Source: Moryella indoligenes (lineage in GTDB: Bacteria; Bacillota; Clostridia; Lachnospirales; Lachnospiraceae). Taken from it: DNA of 25,005 bases. Shown here one piece after another: positions 1 through 6,849 of the stretch; position 1 is the first letter of the stretch, and each line of letters opens with the position of its first letter. A program made the translations under genes and the position numbers. The notes below the pieces were generated by a model that saw nothing but the letters and a program-made list of their open reading frames with translations, did no database searches and was not told where the DNA came from. The stretch lies in assembly GCF_030812885.1 (NCBI RefSeq), contig NZ_JAUSTO010000022.1, positions 1 to 25,005 of the forward strand. The letters are read 5' to 3'.

Positions 1-89
1 CACCAATCGGAATATCAGTTCTCCAAAGTTTTCGGGTCAATGCCCTTCGACTTTGTGCGCAAGCTTTTCACTTACGAACGTGTCGCCCG
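1..89 (-). other. Insertion inside maff2 (partial); possibly the 5' end of a group II intron
   Basis: The Maff2 frame stops matching its family just after the AAT codon at 90-92, so the DNA to the left is foreign to that gene. It is clearly richer in G+C than the neighbouring ssb. On the minus strand it begins CGGGCGACACG and folds readily: a hairpin CGTAAG/CTTGCG, a short CGAC/GTCG pairing around it, then AAAGT/ACTTT enclosing GGG/CCC with GAA-type internal loops. Folding this close to the junction, and a start near the GUGCGAC group II consensus, suggest the 5' end of a group II intron. An end of a third mobilizable element is equally possible, since maff2 is a known target for such elements. 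Only 89 bases are visible. Confidence 0.35.
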
Positions 90-203
90 ATTGTCATTGC
101 CATATCCTTCCATCAGGTTGATAACACCCCATGCTCCAAGTCCTGCACCTACTGCCATTACCAAAATCTTTAATACATTAACTGCCTGTGTAAAAAATTC
201 CAT
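72..203 (-). pseudogene. maff2: Maff2 family conjugative-element membrane protein, 5' fragment
   Basis: Maff2 is a small hydrophobic protein (usually about 70 residues) encoded next to virD4 and the VirB6-like gene in Tn1549/CTn-type ICEs; its exact role in transfer is not settled. The ATG at 203 follows a good Shine-Dalgarno (AGGAGG) and lies 3 bases after the ssb stop, so the two were cotranscribed. Residues 1-38 match the family: a hydrophobic helix with VMAVGAGLGAWGVINL, then EGYGNDN. The usual continuation (PGAKSQG and a second hydrophobic helix) is missing. Instead five unrelated codons (RATRS) and a stop follow at 89-72. The gene is disrupted by an insertion at position 89/90. Confidence 0.75.
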
Positions 204-206
204 AAT

Positions 207-518
207 TTATTCCTCCTCGCTTTCTTCTTTCTTTTCAATCTTGTTATATGACTTCACTACAAAGTTTTTGTAAGTCTTTCCCTCTTTTTCACGCTTCTTA
301 AAGTAACCAAAGATATGAATCAAATCGCCTTTTTCAAAGTCCTTTGCTTTCTCCGATTTTTCTCCATAGGCTGCACAGTTGATATACTCCTTGCCTTTCC
401 CGTACTTTTTTACAAGCGTGAAGTTTGCAACCTCAACAGTTTCTCCCTCTTTGTCAAAACTTGAAAAAGTGGGCTCTGCCAATAAATTGGCATTGATGTT
501 AATCATTTCTTGCTTCAT
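207..518 (-). CDS. ssb: ICE-encoded single-stranded DNA-binding protein (OB fold)
   Basis: 103 residues. It should coat single-stranded DNA produced during conjugative transfer or replication of the host ICE. The OB-fold pattern is visible: INANLLAEPTF, then VEVANFTLVKKYGKGKEYINC, then a segment ending GDLIHIFGYFKKRE with KNFVVKSY, and a highly acidic C-terminus (EKKEESEEE), although the tail lacks the classic DDDIPF tip. I chose the ATG at 518, which has AAGGAG 9 bases upstream. The frame stays open to 668, and another ATG at 632 also has a strong AGGAGG, so an N-terminally extended form of 141 residues cannot be excluded. A terminator-like hairpin (544-580) lies between the two starts. The gene lies between virD4 and maff2 in the usual ICE order. 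Confidence 0.8.
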   Translation of the reverse strand: MKQEMININANLLAEPTFSSFDKEGETVEVANFTLVKKYGKGKEYINCAAYGEKSEKAKDFEKGDLIHIFGYFKKREKEGKTYKNFVVKSYNKIEKKEESEEE

Positions 519-543
519 TAAAAATTTCTCCTTTTCGTTTAAA

Positions 544-580
544 TAAAAAAAGCGACCGGAATTTTTTCTTTTCCAATCGC
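544..580 (-). terminator. Terminator or attenuator hairpin before ssb
   Basis: On the minus strand, GCGATTGGAA pairs with TTCCGGTCGC (10 pairs, two of them T-G) and is followed by seven T. It sits inside the open frame that starts at the ATG at 632 and only about 25 bases before the preferred ssb start. Translation of that upstream stretch would cross the hairpin, as in ribosome-controlled attenuators. The regulation is inferred; the hairpin is visible. Confidence 0.6.
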
Positions 581-652
581 TGATGCTCATCCTATTTACT
601 TTTTTCTTAGTGGGACTTCTGATTCTTATCATCTTACCTCCTGACTTTGAGT

Positions 653-692
653 AATAAAAAAGCAGCAAATCTATGTTTTTTAGACTTACTGC
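653..692 (-). terminator. Terminator overlapping the end of virD4
   Basis: The minus strand reads GCAGTAAGTCTA, a 7-base loop, TAGATTTGCTGC and six T: a 12-pair stem with two wobble pairs. The virD4 stop codon is inside the 5' arm. It would limit read-through from virD4 into ssb. Confidence 0.7.
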
Positions 693-1486
693 ATTCTTGT
701 AATAACTGTTTCTCTATTCAGCTTTGCTTTTCCTTTTCGCTTAATATAGCTTTCTATGTCAAACAAATTTTTCTTGTCATAGTCCTCAAGCAGCTTATAG
801 TTCTTGTGCTTTGTAATATCGAATTTATCCGATAGAAAAGGTCTGACACCACGAAGCTGAAAAATACATTTACCGCCATCCATGACTGTAATTTCATCTT
901 GGCTCATAAGCTCCTTACCTGTCTTTTGATAATTAAGTCCAAAACTCTTTTGATTACTCCTTGTTTCCGATGTGTTATATAAATCTATCGTTTCTTTTCC
1001 CAGTGTTTCGGAAAGTTCCTTTAATGTGGTCTTTTCCTTGCCACCAAGAAACAAGGTACTATCACAGTTGCCCACAATTGTGTCAGCATTATCTTTATAG
1101 ATTGCCTTTAGCTGAGATTGTGCTTGAAGAATTATACTCGCTGATATTTCTCTGGAACGGATTGTCGCTATCAGTTTTTCAAACTTTGGAATTAAGCCGA
1201 TGTTTGCAAACTCATCAAGTAGGCATCTTACATGAACAGGTAATCTTCCTCCATACACATCATCTGCCTTATCACATAGCAAGTTAAATAGCTGAGAATA
1301 CATAATAGATACCACAAAGTTAAAAGTATCGTCAGTATCAGAGATAATGACAAAGAGTGCTGTCTTTCTATCTCCCAGTGTATCAAGCTCAAGTTCATCT
1401 TCACTCATTAGTTCTCTAAGCTCTCTTATGTCAAAAGGAGCAAGTCTTGCTCCACAAGATATTAGAATAGACTTGGCAGTTTTCCC
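686..1486 (-). pseudogene. virD4: VirD4/TraG (TcpA) coupling protein, 3' fragment
   Basis: This is the C-terminal part of a type IV secretion coupling ATPase, the inner-membrane protein that brings relaxase-bound DNA to the conjugation channel. The frame is open from the element junction at 1486 (G-KTAKSILISCGARLAPFDI...) to the stop at 686. It includes Walker B (LLDEFANIGLIPKF), the IRSREISASIILQAQSQL segment and GNCDSTLFLGG, all typical of the VirD4/TraG family. The first ATG (1408) is internal and not a true start. Walker A lies on the 5' fragment more than 23 kb away. GC content is about 36%, clearly below the middle fragment. It is a broken gene unless the elements excise. Confidence 0.9.
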
Positions 1487-1509
1487 TGTAACAACTTGTC
1501 AAGGACTTT
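1485..1509. repeat. Left attachment junction of element A
   Basis: The GG crossover candidate is 1485-1486 (CC on the plus strand). The element side carries ACTTGTCAAGGA about 8 bases in. The matching end of element B has ATTTGTCAAGGA at a similar distance from its own junction, so TTGTCAAGGA is probably part of the recombinase-binding arm shared by both elements. Confidence 0.5.
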
Positions 1510-1695
1510 CTAATCATTTTTATCTCCTTTTTGATGTTTTTTCATCTCCATTTCTCTAAGCATTATCCTTTTCAATTTATCTTGCATAGTTTCAGTCGCA
1601 TTTTCATTAAAATGGACAATAACCTCATAAGTTACTTTTCCAATCTTTTTTATAGTCTTTGTTCCTGTATTATGTTCATTTTTATTTTCGTGCAT
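1510..1695 (-). CDS. tnpW: TnpW family transposon-encoded protein
   Basis: 61 residues. It matches the small TnpW-type proteins found at the end of Tn4451-like elements opposite the recombinase; their function is unknown. The core is KTIKKIGKVTYEVIVHFN, followed by a charged helix (TMQDKLKRIMLREME). I start it at the ATG at 1695, which has AGGAGGG 8 bases upstream; the frame runs 10 codons further without a ribosome site. It is the last gene before the virD4 junction and has a close relative at 17090-17254 in element B. A terminator-type hairpin lies just upstream. Confidence 0.75.
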   Translation of the reverse strand: MHENKNEHNTGTKTIKKIGKVTYEVIVHFNENATETMQDKLKRIMLREMEMKKHQKGDKND

Positions 1696-1723
1696 ATTAG
1701 TTTCCCTCCTGTTAGTTGCAATC

Positions 1724-1756
1724 AAAAAAAGACGATAGAGTTTTATTTCTACCGCC
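1724..1756 (-). terminator. Terminator/attenuator before tnpW (element A)
   Basis: The minus strand reads GGCGGTAGA, a loop, TCTATCGTC (9 pairs, two wobble) and seven T. A short frame beginning GTGAAAGGC crosses the hairpin and ends at a TAA just before the tnpW ribosome site. Element B has the same arrangement at 17283-17315. Confidence 0.6.
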
Positions 1757-1806
1757 TTTCACAAGTCTTATAGCTATTCATTTAATAACGCTTTACCATT
1801 TACATA

Positions 1807-2796
1807 TTAAATTTTCAAATCCTTATTGTTCAGCATTCCGCCAAACATCGTATGATACATATCCTTGGAAGATTCCTCTATCTTTGTAATACTTGATATT
1901 TTATTTCCTGCATCTTTTGATGAAGCTCCGCAAAGATAAAAGGCTTCACTGTCTGTTCCATAGTCAATGGCAATATATCTATCGTGATACTTTTTACCTG
2001 CAATTTTCATCTTCAGATTGATATTAGGGTAATCTTTTCTAAAATCGTTTAGGATATTTTTTGTCAGCATATCCTTGTTTTTCACATTGTCGCTAAAGAC
2101 TATAATTTCAACATTGTCTTTTGCAGCTCTTAATAATTCTAAGGTTTTCAAGCCTATATAGTTATCTATTACATAAATGCTTTTCTTTGCAGACTTATAT
2201 ATTTTTGTATAAGCAACATCTGCTTCAATCTTATCTCCATTCATTAAAAGGAAATGCTTGTATGTGTCTGGATCTATAAAATTATCCATAACCTTTTTCA
2301 AATCTTCTTTTGTAGCCATTTGCGACTTTATTTCAGCTATATCCTTTGTGTTTTGATTTGTCTGTACTGCTATTTGTACCAATTCTTTTGAGCTAATAAA
2401 ATCTTGATTTTCGATTATAAAGTCTTTCATCTGCTTAAATGTTCTAATTAAGGCTCTACTTTGCCTAATCGCAAGTTCACCTCTTAATACCGTCATAAGC
2501 ATATAAATACCTTGTTCTGTAAAGGCATTTGGTAAGTATCTTGAACCGCCCCAACTTGAGGTGAAATTTTTGCACCTCAAGTTTTCAAATTCATTCTCGG
2601 TCAGTTGAAACATAAAATCTTCGCCTTCAAACTTCTCAATATTGTTTTTCACCTGTCTATTAAAGTTTTTTGTTTCATAACCATATATTTCAGCTAAATC
2701 TGCATCAAGCATTACTCTTTGCCCACGAATAAGATATATTTTTTCTTGTATAGTTTTATCATCTACAATAACTATCTCTTTATTCTCTTCTGCCAT
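1807..2796 (-). CDS. ORF6N-domain protein with phospholipase D-like C-terminal domain
   Basis: 329 residues from the ATG at 2796 (TGGAGG 8-9 bases upstream; an upstream ATG at 2814 lacks a site). Residues about 10-115 form an ORF6N domain, a DNA-binding module of phage antirepressor-type proteins: KIYLIRGQRVMLDADLAEIYG, NFNRQVKNNIEKF, LPNAFTEQGIYML. A linker of predicted helices follows. The last 140 residues look like one phospholipase D-type repeat (KKSIYVIDNYIG, VEIIVFSDN, then HDRYIAID with downstream GASSKDAG), but the expected Lys of HxK is Arg. It may sense or process nucleic acid or act as a regulator; the role is unknown. It follows the DUF1413-like gene by 21 bases. Confidence 0.75.
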   Translation of the reverse strand: MAEENKEIVIVDDKTIQEKIYLIRGQRVMLDADLAEIYGYETKNFNRQVKNNIEKFEGEDFMFQLTENEFENLRCKNFTSSWGGSRYLPNAFTEQGIYMLMTVLRGELAIRQSRALIRTFKQMKDFIIENQDFISSKELVQIAVQTNQNTKDIAEIKSQMATKEDLKKVMDNFIDPDTYKHFLLMNGDKIEADVAYTKIYKSAKKSIYVIDNYIGLKTLELLRAAKDNVEIIVFSDNVKNKDMLTKNILNDFRKDYPNINLKMKIAGKKYHDRYIAIDYGTDSEAFYLCGASSKDAGNKISSITKIEESSKDMYHTMFGGMLNNKDLKI

Positions 2797-2817
2797 GAAA
2801 TGCACCTCCAACATTAT

Positions 2818-3141
2818 CTAAATTCTTTTATATTTTTCTACTCCGCCTTCAGCTTTTCCGATGTGTTCCACATTTTTTACAAGTCTCTTATTTACATTTT
2901 CATAAAACCATCTGCCAATCAATGCCGGCGGTGTTGCGATTAACTCTCTCAAAACAAATTCTTTGCCCTTCGGTAAAGAGCTAATTTTGTTTAATAAGGT
3001 AGTATATAGGTCAGCATAGCTTGTATTTTCTTGTAAACTGCTACACTTACAATATTCAGTAACGCTTGGGAAACCTCCCTCTATTGCTTTTTTAGTTAAA
3101 ATTTCAAGTTCTTCATCGGTTACAGTAAATTGAATTCGCAT
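2818..3141 (-). CDS. DUF1413-like small protein with ribbon-helix-helix-like start
   Basis: 107 residues, ATG at 3141 preceded by AAGGAG. The N-terminus (MRIQFTVTDEELEILTKKAIEGGFPSVTEYC) resembles the beta strand plus helix of ribbon-helix-helix DNA-binding proteins. The C-terminal half (GKEFVLRELI, then PPALIGRWFYENV) follows the DUF1413 pattern, whose function is unknown. It is the first gene after a 180-base gap with a plausible promoter and is followed closely by the ORF6N gene, so the two are likely one unit. It could be an autoregulator or a relaxosome accessory factor. Family assignment is from memory of the pattern. Confidence 0.55.
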   Translation of the reverse strand: MRIQFTVTDEELEILTKKAIEGGFPSVTEYCKCSSLQENTSYADLYTTLLNKISSLPKGKEFVLRELIATPPALIGRWFYENVNKRLVKNVEHIGKAEGGVEKYKRI

Positions 3142-3187
3142 TTATATATCCTCTCCTTATAACTGAGTTTATTACCATATCATTATC

Positions 3188-3216
3188 ATTTTATCATAAA
3201 TACGATATTTTTTCCA
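3188..3216 (-). promoter_or_regulatory. Candidate extended -10 promoter for the DUF1413/ORF6N genes
   Basis: The minus strand has TGGAAA, a 17-base spacer and TGATAAAAT (extended -10), about 45 bases before the ATG at 3141. Copies of ATACGA occur on the plus strand at 3200-3205, 3237-3242 and 3315-3320 and could be binding sites for a regulator. The rest of the 182-base gap (3142-3323) is AT-rich, with nothing else recognised. Confidence 0.4.
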
Positions 3217-3323
3217 TACCACAAATTTAAGCCCTTATACGATGTTTTTACAATTAGCCATAATCTGATACCTATTTTATTATTAACACTCTTAAAAAGC
3301 CTTTCCACCGTCTTATACGAGGT

Positions 3324-4076
3324 CTACAAGTGTTCACCCTTGTCATAATCTTCAAAGGTATATACTTTTGATTTACTGTTTTCCTTTAATTTCCCTTTGT
3401 CCTGTTCATACCAATGAACCAAGGTCGCATAATGGTCTTTGTAGTTTCTTCCTGTACTTTGCATATAGGTTGACAGCTTCTCTATCATTTTATCCCTATG
3501 ACATTGCATTTTATCCTTTAATTTTCCATATTCTTCATCAGTTAAGGAAACATTTTTATATTCTCCATAAAGGGAGGGGGATATTTTTTCTTTCTCCCCC
3601 TCTTTTTCTAACTCTATATCTATCTCTTTCTCTATCTCTATCTCTCCGTTGCAGTTTTGTTGCAAAAGGTTGCAAGGTGTTGCACCAGTGTTGCATTGCA
3701 ACGCTTTTTGTCCTCTTGATTTCCTCGAACGCCTTGTAGACGCTGTTTCTGAACCTATAAGACTTGGGATTTCTGTTAAAAAATACTCGTCATTTTCTGT
3801 GATTATCTCCATCAATCCTTGTGCTACAAGATAATTTACTGTAACCATTACATCATCTTCCGTTTCATCAATCGTTAATGCAAGCTCCTTGATAAAGTCT
3901 GTTTCTACTCCGTCATAATACAGCTTCCCACTATCTTTTAAGCTAAGCAAAAGCAATTTGAGGTAAATGATTGTATAGGTATCTCCTCCTGATATTTTTC
4001 TTAGCCTTTTGATTCTCTTATCTGTAAAAAAATCTTCTTTCAATTTTAACCAATAGTATCTTCTGTTGTCTGCCAT
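3324..4076 (-). CDS. Phage replisome organizer-like protein (RepA/DnaD-type)
   Basis: 250 residues; ATG at 4076, only 2 bases after the relaxase stop, so translationally linked. Residues 1-110 match the N-terminal domain of phage replisome organizers: YYWLKLKEDFF, then KRIKRLRKISGGDTYTIIYLKLLLLSL, then DFIKELAL and VNYLVAQGLMEI, a winged-helix DNA-binding fold. The middle is low complexity (EIEIEKEIDIELEKE), encoded by an imperfect TATCTC-type hexamer repeat at about 3605-3650. The C-terminus (residues 180-250) may correspond to a DnaD-like helicase-loading tail with YMQSTGRNYKDHYATLVHW. It suggests element A can support some autonomous replication. Element B lacks it. Confidence 0.7.
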   Translation of the reverse strand: MADNRRYYWLKLKEDFFTDKRIKRLRKISGGDTYTIIYLKLLLLSLKDSGKLYYDGVETDFIKELALTIDETEDDVMVTVNYLVAQGLMEIITENDEYFLTEIPSLIGSETASTRRSRKSRGQKALQCNTGATPCNLLQQNCNGEIEIEKEIDIELEKEGEKEKISPSLYGEYKNVSLTDEEYGKLKDKMQCHRDKMIEKLSTYMQSTGRNYKDHYATLVHWYEQDKGKLKENSKSKVYTFEDYDKGEHL

Positions 4077-4078
4077 TT

Positions 4079-5731
4079 TTATCTTTCCTCCCCTGTATTT
4101 TTATAATTTTCTTTAGCCTTTTCTTTTGCTTTTTGTTTGTACTGACCCTTTCTTTCCTCTTGCTCTTGAAATTTTTTCAGTTGTGCAATTACACTTGGTT
4201 TATCTCCCCTCTTAATTGCCTTGTCTATCTCTATAGATAAATCTATTCCATACTCGTCACCCACAATCTTTACTGCATATTTGATATGATCTATCTGCTT
4301 AAATTCGTCTTGAACTTTAGCTTTATCTTCAGTTAAGTCTTGTATCTCTTTTTCAAGGCTTGATATTTCTTTCTGCCAATCACTCGACTTTATAGCTGAT
4401 GTTCCAGTAAATTTTTCTATAGTCTTTCTTGCTTTTTTGTAGTTTTCAATTTCATCTTTATGTGAATTGTAAAATTTATCTTTAAGAAAAGTTTTATCTT
4501 TATATTCCTGATATACCGCCTTATTTTCTTTGATGATGTCTGCACAAATAAAGCAACGATTTAACTCCTTTATTCTTTGGGTTTTGCTTTGAATATCTTC
4601 ACTTATCTTTTTACTTTGCTTTGCCAGTTCAAAAACTTTTTCTTGTAGGTCTGCTATGGTTTGAAGATGATTATCTTTTAGATAGTAGATTGCTTTTACA
4701 AATCTCTTTAGGTCTGCATTTCCCTTTTTTATCTGTCCATAGTAGGATAGATTTTTTGTTTTTTCTCCCTGTATTTCGTTGTAGATAGAAATATATTCAT
4801 AAAGGTTAAAGAGTTCTGCTTTGTTCTCCAGTTCATCTTTCTTGGTCTGTTTATACCCATCGTATTTTGCTTGCAGATTTCCAAGTAAAGAGTCTATCCA
4901 AGAAGTGATTTCTTTTATCTTGTTCTTGATAGCTTTTACTAAAGAGTTATGTTTTTTTATTTCTCTGTTGATGTTTCCTTTGTCGGTTTCGATTCCTTTT
5001 TTCTCTAAGGCACTGGCACTTGCTCCCATGTGAATGGTTGGGATTTCTTCTATCCCTTGCCTTTTGTAGGAACGATGATCCACTCTCTTTTCTTGATGAT
5101 TTTTTTCTAAATACTGATTACAAAGTCTTGCAAAATTCTCTCTCCATTTCTCTGCGTTTCCTTTATTGTTCCAGTCTGTCAGCTCTACTTTTCTTGTTTT
5201 GTAGTTCCCGCTTTTTAGTTTTATCTTTTCTCCATTTTCATCAATTACATATTCTTTTTTGCTTTTTGCCTGCCACTCTCCTTTTTCATTGATTGGTCTA
5301 AGGGTAGTCATAATATGAGCATGTATATTGTTGTTATCTTCACTTGTTCTATCATGGATTGCAAGGTCTGCTATCATTCCTTTTGATACAAAATTTTCCT
5401 GTATAAAGTCGGTAATGAGTTTCTTGTTTTCTTCAAAAGATAATTCTTTTGGTAAAGCGATAATGAAGTTTCTTGCAAGCTGTGCGTTGCTTGCTTTCTC
5501 ATTTAGTTCAACGCTGTTCCATAAGGTAGTTCTATCTTTTAATGCTATGGGGACATTCTCCGGCAAGAAAATTTCTGAATGTAAAAGTCCTTTTTTATTG
5601 TGATAGTCATGAACTTCTCCGTCCCATTCATTTTTGATTTTCTCGCAAGAGATATATGCTGCACTTGCAACTGCCGATTTACTTTTTCCTCTGCTTATCA
5701 TTGAAATATTAAAGTGAAATGTTTCTGCCAC
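4079..5731 (-). CDS. mobL: MobA/MobL family (MOBQ) relaxase
   Basis: 550 residues, GTG start at 5731 with AAAGGAG 7 bases upstream. It should nick the oriT at 5866-5918, stay bound to the 5' end through a tyrosine and lead the strand into a mating channel. The N-terminal relaxase domain has SRGKSKSAVASAAY (candidate catalytic Tyr26), the VHDYHNKKGLLHSEIFLP segment, RNFIIALPKEL, and the metal-binding HAH motif in NNIHAHIMTTLRP near residue 138. Residues 260-550 form a long charged coiled-coil tail. It lies downstream of the oriT and a terminator-type hairpin, and directly upstream of the replisome-organizer gene. The C-terminal block (YGIDLSIEIDKAIKRG) is shared with the element B relaxase, while the middle differs. 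Confidence 0.9.
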   Translation of the reverse strand: MAETFHFNISMISRGKSKSAVASAAYISCEKIKNEWDGEVHDYHNKKGLLHSEIFLPENVPIALKDRTTLWNSVELNEKASNAQLARNFIIALPKELSFEENKKLITDFIQENFVSKGMIADLAIHDRTSEDNNNIHAHIMTTLRPINEKGEWQAKSKKEYVIDENGEKIKLKSGNYKTRKVELTDWNNKGNAEKWRENFARLCNQYLEKNHQEKRVDHRSYKRQGIEEIPTIHMGASASALEKKGIETDKGNINREIKKHNSLVKAIKNKIKEITSWIDSLLGNLQAKYDGYKQTKKDELENKAELFNLYEYISIYNEIQGEKTKNLSYYGQIKKGNADLKRFVKAIYYLKDNHLQTIADLQEKVFELAKQSKKISEDIQSKTQRIKELNRCFICADIIKENKAVYQEYKDKTFLKDKFYNSHKDEIENYKKARKTIEKFTGTSAIKSSDWQKEISSLEKEIQDLTEDKAKVQDEFKQIDHIKYAVKIVGDEYGIDLSIEIDKAIKRGDKPSVIAQLKKFQEQEERKGQYKQKAKEKAKENYKNTGEER

Positions 5732-5770
5732 TTTTAAACTCCTTTCATTTTTTTATTTGTTTTCAGGTAA

Positions 5771-5814
5771 AGAAAAAAGCAGACGGGTTATTTTTTGTAT
5801 CTTTTCCTATCTGC
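5771..5814 (-). terminator. Terminator/attenuator before mobL (element A)
   Basis: The minus strand reads GCAGATAGG, an 18-base loop, CCCGTCTGC and a run of T; one internal mismatch and one wobble. It lies between oriT and the relaxase start, about 40 bases upstream of the GTG, and could limit relaxase expression. The element B counterpart (19825-19854) keeps the stem but has lost the T run. Confidence 0.6.
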
Positions 5815-5865
5815 TTTATCCGTATGTTTTTATTAGGTTTTGGATTTTCAAAGACTTGCTAAAAT

Positions 5866-5918
5866 CCCTTAGTTTACTAAGGGCGCAATTATACACCCTA
5901 AAGGGTGCTTTGCGTCCT
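5866..5918 (-). other. oriT: Origin of transfer (oriT) of element A
   Basis: The minus strand shows CACCC-TTTA-GGGTG, then TATAATTGCG, then CCCTTAGT-AA-ACTAAGGG. The core TTGCG/CCCTT closely matches the IncQ/RSF1010 nick region (GTGCG/CCCTC), recognised by MOBQ relaxases. The predicted nick is between 5884 and 5883 on the minus strand. An upstream hairpin and a perfect 8-bp inverted repeat just after the nick frame it. It lies directly upstream of the mobL gene. The same layout with different arm sequences occurs at 19911-19969, which supports conserved structure. Confidence 0.8.
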
Positions 5919-5975
5919 GCGGAGCTTTTTGCCCTTGCAGGGAGCTTCTGAAAAAACTAAGGTCTTTTATTTTAT

Positions 5976-6305
5976 CTACTCTATGTCTGTTTCATCTTCC
6001 ATATCTTTCCCATTTATCATTTCTTCATAGGCTTGTCTGTATTCTTCTGTGTGAGTAGAGATATTTAACAGTTTTTCTATCTCCTCATTGGTAAATATTA
6101 GAGGATTTTTAATGACCCTTTCTACTATCAATCCCCTTTGTATGAGCCTGTGATTTCTTCTTTTTCGTTCCTTTTCATTTGCCAGTTTTTCTAATTTTTT
6201 GCCTTGATTTTGTAATTGTTTCAGCTTTACATCGCACTTTTCTCTTTCTTCCTGAAGTTCAGAAATTTGTTCCTGTACTTCCTGTAATGTTTTTTCTTTC
6301 TTCAT
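5976..6305 (-). CDS. DUF3847 family coiled-coil protein, likely relaxosome accessory
   Basis: 109 residues from the ATG at 6305, which has CGGAGGA about 8 bases upstream; the open frame extends 22 codons further across a hairpin but without a ribosome site. Residues 1-50 are a charged coiled coil (EEVQEQISELQEEREKC-type heptads). Then comes ERKRRNHRLIQRGLIVERVI, the conserved block of DUF3847 proteins, which accompany MobA/L relaxases in Bacillota elements. The acidic tail is DMEDETDIE. Its position just before oriT and mobL suggests a MobC-like accessory role; this is inferred. Element B has an unrelated-looking coiled-coil protein in the same slot. Confidence 0.65.
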   Translation of the reverse strand: MKKEKTLQEVQEQISELQEEREKCDVKLKQLQNQGKKLEKLANEKERKRRNHRLIQRGLIVERVIKNPLIFTNEEIEKLLNISTHTEEYRQAYEEMINGKDMEDETDIE

Positions 6306-6342
6306 TTTTAATTCCTCCGTTTTGGTATCTGCTTGTTTCCAT

Positions 6343-6379
6343 AAAGAAAGGTTAAGCACCTTTTTTGACACTTAACCTT
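6343..6379 (-). terminator. Terminator after the sigma-like gene (element A)
   Basis: The minus strand reads AAGGTTAAG, a 14-base loop, CTTAACCTT and TCTTT: nine perfect pairs. It begins 9 bases after the stop of the sigma-like gene and separates it from the DUF3847 gene. Confidence 0.6.
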
Positions 6380-6388
6380 TCCAAGTTT

Positions 6389-6805
6389 TTAGATTTTATC
6401 TTCTAAAATCTTTCTCAGTTTTTCTAAAATCCTATCCCTCCTCCCACTGATTGCTTGATGTGTAACTTTCTCTCTTCTGCTGATTGACCTTAGACTTTCT
6501 TCTTTGTAGAAGATGGCTTCCATTAGTTCTCGTTCTTCTTTTGTAAGAGTATTTAATGCTTTATGAAGTTCTTCAATTCGCATTTTTACTTCTACAATTT
6601 TTTCTAAGTCTATCTTTTCATCTATGATGTTATCTACAAAGTGTCCATCATGATCCAGTGCCGAAAATGGTATTACATTATGCTTCCAATCTTTTCTTTG
6701 GAGATACTTTTCATGCTCTGTTATCTTCCAATAGGCTTTGTAGACTTCTTCACTTACAGGTACGGCTTTGCCTTTTACATAAAGGTAATATTCTTTCTTT
6801 GCCAC
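6389..6805 (-). CDS. Sigma-70-like regulatory factor (element A)
   Basis: 138 residues, GTG start at 6805 with AAGGAGG 8 bases upstream. The N-terminus (KKEYYLYVKGKAVPVSEEVYKAYW) and the segment NVIPFSALDHDGHFVDNI are typical of small sigma-factor-like proteins in Gram-positive conjugative elements. The C-terminus (LTKEERELMEAIFYKEESLRSI, then QAISGRRDRILEKLRK) resembles sigma region 4 with its helix-turn-helix. It probably regulates mobilization genes; a true sigma role is unproven. The element B copy at 20643-21059 differs at only about 20 of 138 residues. Both follow a conserved terminator. Confidence 0.75.
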   Translation of the reverse strand: MAKKEYYLYVKGKAVPVSEEVYKAYWKITEHEKYLQRKDWKHNVIPFSALDHDGHFVDNIIDEKIDLEKIVEVKMRIEELHKALNTLTKEERELMEAIFYKEESLRSISRREKVTHQAISGRRDRILEKLRKILEDKI

Positions 6806-6849
6806 TTAGTCATCCTCCTTTTTAAGTTCTCTGTTTTGGTTTTGAGAAT

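Noticed and set aside
961..1287. Plus-strand open frames opposite virD4, mobL, ABC and recombinase genes
   Set aside because: They are antisense to clearly recognisable genes, have no ribosome sites and show no family motifs; AT-rich coding DNA gives such shadows.
1408..1408. ATG at 1408 as the start of a complete traG-like gene
   Set aside because: The family match continues upstream without a break to the element junction at 1486, so this is an internal Met of a fragment.
2545..2584. Perfect 11-bp inverted repeat AACTTGAGGTG / CACCTCAAGTT inside the ORF6N gene
   Set aside because: It lies in the middle of a well-conserved coding segment (ENLRCKNFTSSWGG) and has no T run, so it is probably a by-product of codon choice rather than a terminator or operator.
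3600..3655. TATCTC-type hexamer repeat considered as a CRISPR-like or iteron array
   Set aside because: It is an imperfect short repeat within the coding sequence of an acidic/basic linker, without spacers and without a replication-origin context.
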